Origin: Agelas oroides
Taxonomy: Eukaryota > Porifera > Demospongiae > Agelasida > Agelasidae
Length of the DNA: 64,000 bases
Assembly: GCA_949130485.1 (NCBI GenBank)
Contig: OX422200.1
Coordinates: forward strand, 2,402,274-2,466,273
Reading direction: 5' to 3'
The stretch's first letter is position 1; each line of letters opens with the position of its first letter. Shown piece after piece: positions 13,540 to 24,308 of this stretch. The translations under genes and the position numbers were made by a program. The notes under the pieces are model-generated. The model worked only from the letters and a program-made list of their open reading frames with translations, was not told the DNA's origin and did no database searches.

Positions 13540-16434
13540 TCAAATCCACATGAGGTTGTTAGATGGCCCAACCTCAAACTTAGGATGTCTGAGAGCCTCC
13601 ACCTGGTTGTGCTCATTGTCAGAGAGAAGAAAGACAAGAGTGTGGAGACACCACTTCCTCTGTGTGTGTGTGTGAGTGTGTATGTGTGTTTGTGTGTGTG
13701 TGCGTGCGTGCGTGCATGCGTGCGTGTGTGTGTGTGTGATAAGGCATGTAACCGGAAAGTAGGGTTACGATTGTACTTGTGCACCACAGTGAGTATAGAC
13801 GTACTGTCTCTTCATCTCCTGCACTCATAAAGTCAATTACTGCACCAATTGTAGAGCAGTTCCTGGCCAAATAAATCAACAGTATCACAATAAAGACTAG
13901 ATTACAGCATACTCAGTATCTTTTCAAGAAGATTATAACATTACGATTATTAACACTCACTAGCAAATCATTATTAATCATTATACATGCATGCACTGAA
14001 CCTACTCTACTGGGAAAGCAAGAGCGCATGATGACGTCATTTTTATTGTGGAGGGAAATAAAAATGATGTCATCATGCACTCTTGGGAATGTGAAGGAAT
14101 CACTAACTACACCAGTAATAACAAGCGTTTCATATGCATCACATGTCAGGAAGCGAAATCATACTTACCTTGCAAGATCTTGATTCCTCTCGCTCCCACA
14201 ACAGATCTCACTTATAGCTTTGACAACCTGCTGTATGTTTAGTGTCACATAAAAACAAAATGAGAATTGGATATAATCTGAGCTGGTCTATATAAAGCTT
14301 GTTATGCATCTTTTTATGATAAAAATAAATAATTCCCCAGACAAAGCAGCATGATCCCAAACGACAAATGCTGATCTGTCTGGGGAATGTAACTAATATT
14401 TGATGGAGTACAGATCCATGGGGATCTAAGCGGTTAACTGCTACGTCGCAATCAGACTAGGTAGTGATTCTTTGAGCTATTAAGCCGTAGCAAATTCACA
14501 ATCAGTAGTGCAAACGTTTCGATCCGTGGATCATCATCAGTGCATCATCATCAGTGCATCATCATCAGTGCATCATCATCAGTGCATCATCATCAGTGAT
14601 GATGATCCACGGATCGAAACGTTTGTACTACTGATTGTAAATTTGCTACGGCTTAATAGCTCAAAGAATCACTACCTAGTAACTAATATTTGTTGGATGT
14701 TACCCTTAGCAACTCACTGCCACACCCATTCCATTCGTGTTATTCAAGTTCAAAGATTTGGTTGCTAAGCAACATCCAACAACTGAAGATTCAGTCCATG
14801 GTTGGAGATCATACTTTACCAGCTTAAGGGCATGGGCTTCATCTCGTTCTAAAATGGAGACCAGTGTTGTCAGGTAATTCTTTGCAGCAAATTCAGCAGC
14901 ACTCAAACCACCTTTTGATGGATCAAAACAAAACACAATCATGTTTGATATATAAAGAATCGTTACAGCATATTGTGATACCTGTCCAACTCAGATGTCC
15001 AATCTTTGCAATGGCTGCACATGAGAAAGTATAAGAATGGATGCCGGTCACTCTTCCTTATATAGCTATACCTGCTTACTTTGAATTTTATCTTCTATAC
15101 TGGCAGTGGATCCGGGAATTAAGTTATAAATGGCCAATCGCTGGATGTCATACTTATATGGTTCAGTTTCTGGATCTGCTATCAGAGGCTGAGTCACAGC
15201 AGAACCTACAGACAAGGCATGTAAGGTGAAAGGGACTAATACAACAGATGTATGTGGCTATATCGCTATATTATATACCCAAAATAATCCTTGGGATGAT
15301 GGTCATACACAGTGAAAAATGTTCGGATGTGATGTAGTTCCATTACCCAATTTTCTGTTGTGGATGTATTTTCGGAACTGAATCAGTACCACAGTAGCAT
15401 CACACAGTATTTTCAGAATTGAATGAGTACTGCAGCAGCATCAAAAACAGTGTCAGATCCTTATGCACATATCTGTATCAGACCAGTATGAATAGCAAGC
15501 CTTAGGGCTGCTCTTGTAAAACTGATACAGAACAGTACGCCTTGAAGCTATTCCTGCAGAACTGATACAGGTCATGTTACAGTTCTGAATCAGACACATT
15601 GCCCAAATGTTTCATTACATTTCTGTGTACAGATTTGAATCAGACCAATTCCAGATCTGCTTCAAAACATAAAGTGTCTATATACATTTCTGCAGCCCTG
15701 CTGTGAGCAGTATGTACAAACGATAATCTATCACATATTATCCCTAACAAACCTGTTTGTGTAACATGACTATTAACCTCCTAGCCACCCATAGAGGCTC
15801 AGAAATGGGGGTGAATATCCTGCTGTATAATTATCCAAGAGTGCATAAGAATGGGCAGCTGGAGATATTCACCCCCCATTTCTGAGCCTCTATGGGTGGC
15901 TAGGAGGTTGACAGTCATGTTACTCAAGTCGCCCGTTCTTATGCGCTCTTGATTATGCAGCTATCACTGTTATGCCCCACCCTCCCAGGTTGATGGTGGG
16001 TGGGGATTTTGAAGGGGGTTTGACCCCAGTGGTATGCCCTTTGGGAGGGGCATTTGCCTTACTGCACATGTGCACATGTGTAGGCCTGATTTGACAAAAG
16101 AGACTGCCCCTGTAGAAGGGAATTAGATAATTTCCCTGTTCAAATCCCCTATTACGCCCCACCTTCTACCAACCTGGGAGGGTGGGGCATAACAGTGATA
16201 GCTGCATTATCCAAACGGTTTGACTGCTTGGGGCTCGTGTAAATTATTATGCACCTGCTGTTACAGTGGCTGAGTGTGTCACTGTGTGATCAATCATAGA
16301 TAATAGAGTCGTAACCTATTATCTATGGATCAATGTACTCCTAGCCACACATAAAAAAATTACCAGTACTTACTACTTCTGAAAATAGCGGTCTGTCTGC
16401 GAAATTTGTTGGCAACCAACCTCACCACATTCAT
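13540..16434 (-). CDS. small protein with mitochondrial-type N terminus and helical, possibly armadillo-like body; family not recognised
   Basis: Exons in order on -: 16374-16434, 15080-15205, 14982-15014, 14820-14911, 14169-14230, 13805-13862, 13540-13611. Phases agree throughout and give 167 residues. The first exon encodes an Arg-rich amphipathic start (MNVVRLVANKFRRQ), typical of mitochondrial import signals. The middle contains short alternating Leu/Ala helices (AAEFAAKNYLTTLVSILER; VVKAISEICCGSERNQDLA) that resemble armadillo-type helices, but only weakly. The introns are full of fold-back repeats, which lie between exons and never in them. The last two exons are the weakest part: the donor after the sixth exon (GTACGT) has an alternative GTAACC site, and a different terminal exon may exist at 13120-13212. 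The start lies 241 bp from the divergent MGMT start. I cannot assign a function. Confidence 0.55.
13657..13738. repeat. (GT)n/(GCGT)n microsatellite
   Basis: Imperfect TG/GCGT run in an intron of the - strand gene. Long ORFs here on both strands are repeat artefacts. Confidence 0.9.
14020..14084. repeat. short hairpin with 28-bp arms
   Basis: Arm 14020-14047 is almost the reverse complement of 14057-14084, with a 9-base loop. Each arm contains a TGAYGTCAT core. It is intronic relative to the small - strand gene. No clean flanking duplication was found. Confidence 0.8.
14456..14680. mobile_element. fold-back element with a 14-bp tandem repeat at its centre
   Basis: The outer arms (from ctaggtagtgattctttgag, mirrored at 14660-14679) are near-perfect inverted repeats about 80 bp long. 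The centre (14529-14598) holds five copies of a 14-bp unit, catcatcatcagtg. A 13-bp direct repeat gtaactaatattt occurs at about 14389 and again at the right end. Confidence 0.8.
15762..15922. repeat. inverted repeat, arms about 58 bp
   Basis: 15762-15820 is the near-complement of 15865-15922 (shared core: cctcctagccacccatagag). The loop starts a second, overlapping inverted pair (agagtgcataagaatggg with cccgttcttatgcgctctt at about 15930-15950), so elements appear nested. Confidence 0.8.
15955..16207. mobile_element. inverted-repeat element, arms about 38 bp
   Basis: The ends are inverted copies (atgcagctatcactgttatg / cataacagtgatagctgcat), extending into cccaccctcccaggttg and its complement. 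It lies in the first intron of the - strand small gene. No duplicated target was recognised. Confidence 0.75.
16296..16326. mobile_element. 31-bp palindromic insertion
   Basis: A near-palindrome starting atagataatag and ending ctattatctat. The 9-mers on either side, tgatcaatc and ggatcaatg, match at 7 of 9 positions. It belongs to the same sequence family as 16511-16545. Confidence 0.55.
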
Positions 16435-16462
16435 CTTCCTCTTCAGCTGTGCGCGCGACAAC

Positions 16463-16581
16463 TAGCCTCGTTCCCAGGCCCTCTGCGCGAATTTCGTACT
16501 GCAAGCGACCATAGATAATAGAGTCGTTACGACTCTATTATCTATGAAGCGACGAACGCGCAGGGCCTGGGAACGAGGCTA
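16463..16581. mobile_element. miniature inverted-repeat element with perfect 9-bp target duplication, in the MGMT promoter
   Basis: Ends are tagcctcgttcccaggcc / ggcctgggaacgaggcta. It is flanked on both sides by cgcgacaac (9/9). A 35-bp perfect palindrome (16511-16545) sits in its centre and is itself flanked by caagcgacc / gaagcgacg. Confidence 0.88.
16511..16545. mobile_element. 35-bp perfect palindrome nested in the promoter element
   Basis: Two 17-base perfect inverted arms (atagataatagagtcgt and its complement) around one T. The surrounding 9-mers agree at 7 of 9 positions (core aagcgac), which suggests an independent insertion. It resembles 16296-16326. Confidence 0.6.
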
Positions 16582-16675
16582 CGCGACAACTACATGCGCG
16601 GTATCTGCGTCCGGCGCGCGCCCCACAATTCTAGCTCCACCCACTCGTGTCACATGTATAAACGTGCAACGTATC

Positions 16676-17360
16676 ATGGACAAGCCCGAAAGCAAAGCCA
16701 AAGACGAGGAGGTGCAGGTCTACTACAGTCCACTGGGGGTTCTCAAGCTGGTAGCTAATCCCGACGGAATCTGTGCCGTGAAGTGGCTTTCTGGAAAGCA
16801 CGAGTGTGAAGGAGGTAGTGCGGACAGTAGGCGGCAAAATGCAACACTAGCAGAGAATACCAGTGCTGCTGCTATACATTTGAAGGCATGCACTACTTGG
16901 CTTGATGCCTACTTCGATGGTTCCCTACTGAAACACAACCCACCAAGGCCTCCATTGGTGTTTCCTACCAAAGCCAGCCAAGGTATTGGGTAACATATCC
17001 TGTCTACCAGTGTGGGATCCAACATGTACACACTCATGCAATTCTCCCAGGTTCCATTTTATATGCACTTTGCTTCTTTATTTCACTGCAGGTACATTCT
17101 TTCACAGTGTATGGTGCACCCTTGCCAGCACAGGTGTTGGAGAGCGACTCAGCTACAAGGAGTTGGCTAGGCTTGCAGGCCACCCTGGGGCAGCCCGTGC
17201 AGTGGGACAGGCAATGAGAAAGCATTGCCTGCCCATCCTAGTCCCTTGCCATAGGGTTGTGAAGAGTGGAAGTGGGAAGGTGGGTAACTACAGTGGAGGA
17301 GAGGGGACAGCTACAAAAGAGTGGCTACTTGAGCACGAAAGGAAGATGACGACTCCATAA
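16676..17360 (+). CDS. MGMT: O6-methylguanine-DNA methyltransferase
   Basis: Two exons, 16676-16982 and 17092-17360, joined in phase 1; 191 residues (human about 207). This suicide repair enzyme moves the alkyl group from O6-alkylguanine in DNA onto its own cysteine in the nucleus. The active-site motif PCHRV is present, with the acceptor Cys at residue 155. The helix preceding it reads ARAVGQAMR and contains the expected arginine finger, followed by NYSGG and KEWLL. The N-terminal domain (aa 1-100) is poorly conserved, as usual. The reading frame is open upstream of the ATG, to 16544, but that part encodes transposon sequence, so the ATG at 16676 is preferred. Head-to-head with the small - strand gene. 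Confidence 0.93.
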
Positions 17361-17502
17361 GAAAATAGGACTCCATTAGAAACACTTTCACCATTCCATG
17401 TCTTACTTTGTTGAAGATGGAATATTTTATACCCACACAGACATACAAAAAGCATTGCAGTTGGTGTACAACATGTTATATAATACACATTAGTATGTTG
17501 TG

Positions 17503-18990
17503 CTATATTATCTTCTTTCCTGATCGAGTCAAAACAAAGTTGTAGTCCACTTCATTCTCAATCACCTCCCGAATTTTGGCATCCAAATTATCAAAGGTGA
17601 TAAATTCATGGCACTTTTCCTATAGAATCAGAACGAGTCAAATAAACTTAATCGTGCATGTCATCTAATTAGCTAATTGCATGCTGTTCTAAAGGGGTAT
17701 TTTGATTGGTGAATTTAACAGATTTGACACAAGTTGCTGCTGTCACATTGGATGATACAAATTTTCATCACATTAAACATGCAATCACTTTGGATACTGG
17801 TATATTGGGAACTCAGAAGGTACACTCACCATACAGTACTATACACGCACCTGAAGACTGGTCACTTGTTTAGCTCTTTCGTCAGTCAGCTTCTGTTCCC
17901 AAGCTTGTCTTGCAATCTCACCAGCTTTTCTCTTCTTCTGTAGCTCTTCCTCCCAGATTGCCATTGCCTGTGCTCTGCAGTAGCAAAGACATGGAACAGT
18001 GCTCAGCATTAGGACCCCCAACTAACCAGAATTGCTACCCTGTCATGTTAACCATGTGTTACAATATTCTAGACCTTGCAACCTGAAGATTGCCAAGTGT
18101 GATTGAAACTTTACAAATAAAAATTTTGCTAATTACCATAACAGTCTAAGATCTTGAGTATATTTAAAGGCTGGTGAAATTTTGATGCTGGAGGATAGTT
18201 TGAGTCAAGGTAATGGAAGGTACAAAGCTGAAATTCTGCTGTGTATGTAGCAAGCCTGCTGACCATTTTGACAAAGTTTCTTCACCAGCCAACTTTGCAG
18301 AATTATCCTGCCATCAGATAGCCTTTGCTTTCCTTAGCTTATTGCTCCAGCCACTATTTGCAAGGAAACATGTTTACACAATACCTTGCAACTGCAAAAA
18401 TCACCAATATTAAGGAGGTGTGGCTACCTTTTCGTCGCTTGAACCACTGTAAATCAAGCAATCAAGAGCTTTGGAGGGAAGTGCAACTTTCACCAGCAAA
18501 GATCTTAATTCCGGTTGCAAATGCTTCAACTGAGACATATAAAGTGAATATTCCTTGTGTATAGAGCTAGTCTCTTACACAGCTGGATAAAATTCCAGCT
18601 GGCCACAAGACTAATCTAGAGTGCAGCTTGAAAATTATAATGGTATGGTGGGCACTATTTGGAATGCAACCTTTTCTTTGCCATTCTCTCCAGCTCTCTT
18701 TCGTTCTCCTCCAGTGCGTGTGCCTCCAGATCCCTCTCCATCTGGGCCTCTTTGGCAGCCTGCGCATTGAACGCCTCCATACTCATCTTTTTCTGCTCCT
18801 GCAACTCTTCCTGGTACTGTCTGCGCAATGCAGTCAGCTGCCTCCTGTACCTTCCATATGCCTGCCGCTCTTCTTTCGGCTGCTTGTAGTTCAGTGCGTA
18901 GCTACGAGTCTGAGGGACCGCTGGGCGGAAGACAAAACCGCACTTACAAAATAGCTGAACCCGAGAGATACTGCGACATGCAAACGCCAT
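17503..18990 (-). CDS. MRPS26: mitochondrial small ribosomal subunit protein S26, last exon frameshifted
   Basis: Exons on -: 18671-18990, 17851-17974, 17503-17620. Mitoribosome small-subunit protein. The N terminus (MAFACRSISRVQLF) is an import signal; the rest is Glu/Arg-rich helix (EELQEQKK, EENERELERMAKKR, AIWEEELQKKRKAG), as in MRPS26. The final exon begins EKCHEFITFDNL, matching the family's FIT-xx-NL stretch, and later encodes REVIENEVDYNFVLTRSG, matching its C-terminal KNYNWAITREG region. These two parts lie in different frames: one extra base at about 17579-17582 (ggcc) means the straightforward frame stops early after NLDGQNSGGD. Sequencing or assembly error is the simplest explanation; a real truncation cannot be excluded. 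An in-frame ATG at 19035 is an alternative start. Tandem with the TMEM127-like gene, 155 bp apart. Confidence 0.82.
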
Positions 18991-19145
18991 TCCACCTGAC
19001 CTTTGAACTTTAATACATTGACACAGAAATTGCATATAAAGAGAAACTGAAGCTTAAAAGTCTGACATACAACATATTAACAGTTGATAGAGAGATATTG
19101 CAGACTGAAATGTACATCAACATAACATACAAGAAGACATACTGA

Positions 19146-22100
19146 CTAGGGGCTATATGGGGGAGGAGGGGTATTGGGTTCTGATGCCATAGGCTCTGGC
19201 TCACTCATGGAGGTTTCAGTCTCTGTCTCACTAAAGTCAGTTGTGTCTATCAGACTGTAGGCTGGAGGGGCAGGGGTCCGGTTTGTTAGCCGTCTGCGGT
19301 TCTGTTGCTCTCTGTATGTGCGTATGTGTGCGATGCCAATGTGTATATAATCATGTATAGACAAAAGTGCCCACTCCCATGATACTTACTGAGTGACCTT
19401 GACCTTGTAACCTCTTACCCAGGCTGGTTACCTAGAAGCTGTAGGTTACACTATCTTTCTGAAACTTCGCAGGACCTAGTTGCAAACATTCATCAAGAAA
19501 CTCTGCATAAGCAGCAGAGTCTTTTTACTGCCTTTGATAAACCCGAACTGCATCATATACAAGTCCGTAAATATGGTAGTCTCGTACCCAGGCCATAATT
19601 AATGGCCTGGGTACGAAGCTATACATATGGTAGCTTAAACTTAGAGCTGTTGTGAATGCAGCCAGAGAATAGCTTACCATGCAGCCTTCCCTAAGGAACT
19701 CAGCAACTTGTTCAATGTGGCTAGTAGTGTTGCTGTTCACCACCTGGCAAGTGCCAGCCTAGTGACCACTCTTCAATGAATGCTTCGCTTTCAGTAGTTG
19801 GCCGCACGTGCAGTATCCAGGTTCCATTCTAAAGTGAACCCTTCCATGCTCGCTTAGTGCCCCTGTCTTAGTGCTCTTGTTGCTACATTTTAGCTAGCCT
19901 CATTCCCAGGCTGTTCCCACCTCCAGGTTTTGATCACTTGCAGTATGCAAAAACAGAGGGGGAAGGCCTGGGAGATTTTGTTACACAGACGGGGGGCGGT
20001 GCACGATCATTATACATGTAACTCACAAACTTTGCATTGATCAGCCTTGAGTCTTCCGAGCTGAATTGACACAATGTTACAGTGTCAAATTCTTGGACAA
20101 GGTATTACACAACCAAACAGTTTGAGATTCACCACCCCTCATCTGTCTGTATCATTACATCACATTACTGTGCACGTGACAAAATCTCTGAAGCCTTCCT
20201 CCTTCGTTTTAGCACACCACAAGCGACCAAAAACTGGAAGTAGGAACTGCCTGAATCCAGCATGTACTCTCAGTTCTGGGAAAATGCTATCTAATATTTT
20301 TTCGTGTAAAATGAGTTTTAAAATAAACAGTAAGTTGTCTGTCCAAACGGGCAAGCAAGCAAGCATACACACACACGTGAGTAATGTAGTCCCACCGCGT
20401 GAGACTTGCTCAGGCTAGTCCCAGTTAGTCTCATTCCCAGACGACTCTACACTTTATATCATTTTATGTTATTTGCAGACAGAAAATTTAGCAGTATAAA
20501 AGGAATAGTCAGGGTCTTCTTACCTATATCTGAGTCTGACTGATCGTCGTCTGTCTGCTGCTGACCGTGCAAACAGCAAGTTAAAGGAGGCTGCTCCCAG
20601 AGAGAATAGACCACCCACCAGGAGAATGTAGTAGGCATAACCAAAGTGCACTTCTACATCACTATAGCATGTAGTAGTACCACCGTTGTTGGTGGGGAGG
20701 GTCTCAGCAACTGCCAACCACAGCCCTGCCACTAGGACAATACATAGCACTGTGGGGACAACAATGTACATATATGTACATACAAATATACTTTGTACAA
20801 ACATACTTACACCCCAAGAGGTGCAGAATTGCTGGCAAAAGATGAATCAATTACCAGGCCAGAGGAAGCAATAGTGTCTGGTAACCTTATCTCCAGACTA
20901 ATTAGCCTCGTCCGCAGGCTCCTCCCTGCAGAAAAACGGGGAGAGAGCCTGGAAGATCTGATCACGTGCCCCGTGACGTACTATGCGTGGTTTTATGCGT
21001 GGTTTTGATAATCGAATTATTGCCCACGCAGTCCGTACTCAGTACTGACACGGCCGTTGTTGTATGTCGCTGAGACTACAGATCGGCACTGAAAGACTAT
21101 TTTTCTAGCTAGACCCAAGCTCCTAGTATGGTATAGCTTCTACTGCAGCGCCAAATTTTACGCTGCCACGACGTTGTTTCGTTCAAACGGCGCAGGAGGC
21201 AGTTGCCTTATCGACGTTGACAGCGTTGGCTGTCGCTCACTATGTCAGCAAGGAGTCTTTGGAATGCCTCTGTGAACAGCTGTGAGTTCTGAATACTCCT
21301 GGCGTGCTGTCATAGTGAGCGGTAGCCAGCGGTGTGAACGTCGCTAAAGCGACTATCTTCTAGCGCTGTTTGGGCGGAATAGCGATGTGTACAGTAGAAG
21401 CTACACTGCTTACCAGCTAGCTGGATAACAGTGAAACAGCCTTCCAGTGCCCATCTGTAGTCTCAGCGACATCCACTGCTCCAGAACTCCAATAACAGCA
21501 CGAGTACCGCTTAGTACGAACTGCGTGGGCAATAATTTGATTATCAAAACCACGCATAAAACCACGCATAGTACGTCACGGGGCACGTGATCAGATCTTC
21601 CAGGCTCTCTCCCCGTCTTTCTGCAGGGGAGGAGCCTGGGTACGAGGCTAAGACTAATTACCACAAGCTTCCCTTCACAAGCCATACCACCTTCATCTGT
21701 CAAAGTGACTCCAGAAGGGATTTTCCTGCTATGTGCTATTACATGCTCCGTATGCCCATATAAAAATGTTATGTGTATTTAGTGTGTTGTGCTGCTATCA
21801 AGCTAGCGGATGCATCAGGTACCTTTGTAAGGGCATGCCTTACTAATAACAATGGCCAAACTCATGTCCCGCTTCTCCTCTAGGATTATGATAAAGTCCC
21901 ATGGTAAAACTGTTTTAGCTAAGTACACTCAAAAACTGCAGCACTAAAATCTAGGTTCTGTGAGCCAGGAGCTATGAACTGCTACCAGGCACTCACATGA
22001 GCTCCCACTCAGGGTGTAGTTTAGACTTAAAGTAAACATTACACTGCACATGCACGTGTACGTGTTTATAACAGCAGTTCAATCCTGAATATGAAACCAC

Positions 22101-23899
22101 TGTTAGTACATGTAGTTACAGTTATGTTACAGCTATGTAAAGAATCCTCGTTTTGAGCTTGTCTGCAACATGAGTAGACTTCTGGTATAAGGAACTGATA
22201 CCAGGAGAAAAGAAAACACAATTAAGTGACTACCTTTAGGTTTTCATTGTGCCTGACTGCACACACGTGTGACATTAAGTACTGTCAAGGGTGTAGACAC
22301 TGGGGAGACTACACCGCCATACACCCTCCAAGATTTTAAGTTTCTGAACCTACCATCAAGCAACTGAAATCAAAGAGCTGGCTAACTAGAGCTGTCTGTG
22401 ATTGCTACACTATCTTGGAGTCAGCATGCTTGGCCTGACAAGTAATGGCTAACTTAAAACCACACTAGTAGTGGCATTGTCATGAATAATCAAATTATGT
22501 TGTGAATATCATTAAAATGTCCCGGTGTGGCAATCCCCCAATACTTGTGTGTCTACACCTCTGACTGTAGGAGTCTCTTAATGCCAGTTTAGCACTTGAG
22601 AGCTCCTTTAGCTGAACATGGCACTACATTTCTGAGTAGCAGGCCTCCCCTGGCTCCAGGTTTTGCAGTATTTTTGCATACTGCAAGTGATCAAAAGCTG
22701 GAGCCAGGGAAGGCCTGGGAATGAGGCTAATCACTGAGACGTGTGCTCACATGATACAATGTTGAAGACAGCATAGTGTCGCAGGAACTCCAGCTTCTCA
22801 CGGGGGAAGCCAGCACTGATGAGTGTGGCCACAATAGAGGAGATGAGGGTGAGCACTGTCACACTCAGGATGCAGGATATTAAGATCTGCTGAGATGTGG
22901 TGTAGTACTTTGTCACTGTGTGTGTGTGTGTGTGTGTGTGTGTAGTGTTGGTGGTGGAGTGGTTATGAATGAGAATCCCCCTTAATTCAGTGGGCCCAAC
23001 AGTACCAAAAGAAAGGGCTCGTACATGAGCTCTTTCACAAGGTAGTTAGTGCTCAGCTCCAAAGTGTACAACCATACCCTTCAAAAAATGCTGAATCCAA
23101 ACACTAGCCTTGTAAGCTGAAACTGTCTTCCTGAGACAATAACTTATTTACAGAGTGGAAAGAATCTAGCCTCGTTCCCAGTTATTTGCTTATGCGACCA
23201 AAAAGCTGGGGAGGAGCCAGAGAACGAGGCTAGAAAAAATCTGCAATAAAGGCTTTACGATAATGCTGTTCATAGTTTGTGATGTTATCTTAGCCTCGTT
23301 CCCAGGCCTTCCCACCGAGCTTCAGGCCTTATCTTGTAGTTTCTGCCCCAAGTGCCGGAGTTTTGAATGTTCGCGAAGTGAAAAACATACCGCTCCTGTT
23401 TCAAAACGAAGAATGCGTGCGCGAAATGCATTCTTTCGATCGGGGACCCCTCCCCCCCCTCTGTCTACCAAGGTAGACAAAACGTCATTTACGTGATAAA
23501 ATGGACCAGGCCTCCCCCCTCTGTTTTTGCATACTGCAAGCAATCAAAAACTGGATGGTGTGAAGGTCTGGGAACGAAGCTAATGTCATCTCTGGTTGAT
23601 CTACCTACAGACCATCCATACCTCAGATACTGTGCAATGTACGAGACTACTCAGTGGCACTCACATGGTTTTGTTTCAGGTCCTTTGCTTGCTTCATGTA
23701 TCTGCACTTGAGTCAATCCAAAGACAAGATCACAGCTTTCAAAGCTGACCTTGGCCCACTCCCTCAATGCCAGAGCAAGAATGAGGAACAGTATGGAGAG
23801 TACGCTGCCAATGATTGAAAGAAAGTGGCGCTCTCGCGACGGCTTGTCATAAGGTATGCTCCCATTCTGTCTCTGCCTGAATCGACTCAGGTCTACCAT
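19146..23899 (-). CDS. TMEM127: TMEM127-like four-helix membrane protein with PPxY tail
   Basis: Exons on -: 23665-23899, 22751-22915, 20524-20749, 19146-19311; all phases agree, giving 263 residues (human TMEM127 is 238). Predicted membrane segments lie at about aa 26-46, 89-113, 134-150 and 168-192, with a polar N terminus and an acidic Pro-rich cytosolic tail. The tail has PPAYS and a C-terminal PPPPYSP; human TMEM127 ends similarly in a PPAY motif. The stretch around FLRHYAVFNIV before helix 3 and FGYAYYILLVGG in helix 4 also fit the family by recall. TMEM127 is an endosomal/lysosomal regulator of mTORC1, and its PPxY motifs recruit NEDD4-type ubiquitin ligases. Introns carry several transposons (19577-19621, 20903-21650, 23167-23232, 23291-23582). 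Head-to-head with FAM184. Assignment is by topology and motifs, so TMEM127 is likely but not certain. Confidence 0.7.
19577..19621. mobile_element. 45-bp inverted-repeat element with 9-bp target duplication
   Basis: A near-perfect palindrome tagtctcgtacccaggcc / ggcctgggtacgaagcta. The flanks taaatatgg / tacatatgg match at 8 of 9 positions. Intron 3 of the TMEM127-like gene. Confidence 0.8.
19895..20240. mobile_element. decayed element related to 39756-40514
   Basis: Begins tagcctcattcccaggc and contains ggggggcggtgc...aactcacaaactttg, also found inside the 39756 element at 39869-39904. It approaches a damaged right arm (aagcgaccaaaaactgg). The right end is unclear. Confidence 0.5.
20903..21650. 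mobile_element. 748-bp fold-back element with target duplication
   Basis: Arms of well over 100 bp are inverted copies (tagcctcgtccgcaggctcc... and ...ggagcctgggtacgaggcta), including atcacgtgccccgtgacgta on both arms. Flanks are agactaat / agactaatt. The interior has further nested inverted pairs (tagcttctactg / cagtagaagcta). Intron 2 of the TMEM127-like gene. Confidence 0.82.
22640..22730. mobile_element. inverted-repeat element copy, eroded left end
   Basis: ggcctcccctggctccaggttt pairs with ctggagccagggaaggcctg and ends gggaatgaggcta. Same family core (tgcatactgcaagtgatcaa). Located directly downstream of exon 2 of the TMEM127-like gene on its strand. Confidence 0.6.
22916..22945. repeat. 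(TG)n microsatellite abutting a splice acceptor
   Basis: On the - strand this (CA)n run ends in ...cacacag, the acceptor of exon 2 of the TMEM127-like gene, so the repeat forms part of that splice signal. Confidence 0.85.
23167..23232. mobile_element. 66-bp inverted-repeat element with 9-bp target duplication
   Basis: Ends tagcctcgttccc / gaacgaggcta; flanks gaaagaatc / gaaaaaatc match at 8 of 9 positions. Intron 1 of the TMEM127-like gene. Confidence 0.8.
23291..23582. mobile_element. 292-bp inverted-repeat element with 9-bp target duplication
   Basis: Ends tagcctcgttcccaggcctt / aaggtctgggaacgaagcta; flanks atgttatct / atgtcatct match at 8 of 9 positions. The interior ('tcgcgaagtgaaaaac', 'ggggacccctcccccc') recurs in the element at about 35380-35480. 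Confidence 0.85.
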
Positions 23900-24308
23900 A
23901 GTCTGGCACTGCTGAAATTATAAAGAGAGTACACATACAGTTTGAAGGTACTTGTGAGTTTACAGTTTCAGGTAAACATAATTTCAGGTCATCTACTACA
24001 CTGTTCATAGTCTACCAAAATCGTTAAACTATCCCAATTGAAAGTCCTTTCAATTACGTGTTCTTACCTCCTGCTAGAGACCTAACAGCTTGTTTCGATA
24101 TGCACTTCTTTGTTGTTAAACAGTCCTGTAGTGCTGTACTGCCTGTGTAGTGTTTATCGCCAGCCTAATTAAGTCACATGATCCTAGCCACAATCATGTG
24201 ATCAAAGGGCCGTCCCCGTGCCACTCTGTATCCTAGCAACGCTCGTGATCGCTAAACAATAGCAGATACGTAAGCCCGGAGGCGACAGTTGTCAGTTGAG
24301 GTCCCTGA
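23900..24308. promoter_or_regulatory. divergent promoter of TMEM127-like (-) and FAM184 (+)
   Basis: The start codons face away from each other, 409 bp apart. The spacer contains an inverted cacatgatc / gatcacatg-like pair at about 24175-24205 and no clear TATA box. Function is inferred from arrangement. Confidence 0.5.

Larger units (their letters stand above)
16435..16675. promoter_or_regulatory. shared divergent promoter of the small mitochondrial-type gene and MGMT, carrying a transposon insertion
   Basis: The two start codons are 241 bp apart and point away from each other. The GC-rich spacer has several gcgcgc runs. A 119-bp inverted-repeat element occupies half of it, and no TATA box is evident. 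Promoter function is inferred from arrangement only. Confidence 0.5.

Noticed and set aside
16544-16675. N-terminal extension of MGMT in the same frame
   Set aside because: The extension is transposon end sequence; the ATG at 16676 fits family length.
18213-18564. ORFs on + between MRPS26 exons
   Set aside because: They lie in the MRPS26 intron, have no acceptor/donor pattern, and the region looks like an eroded inverted repeat.
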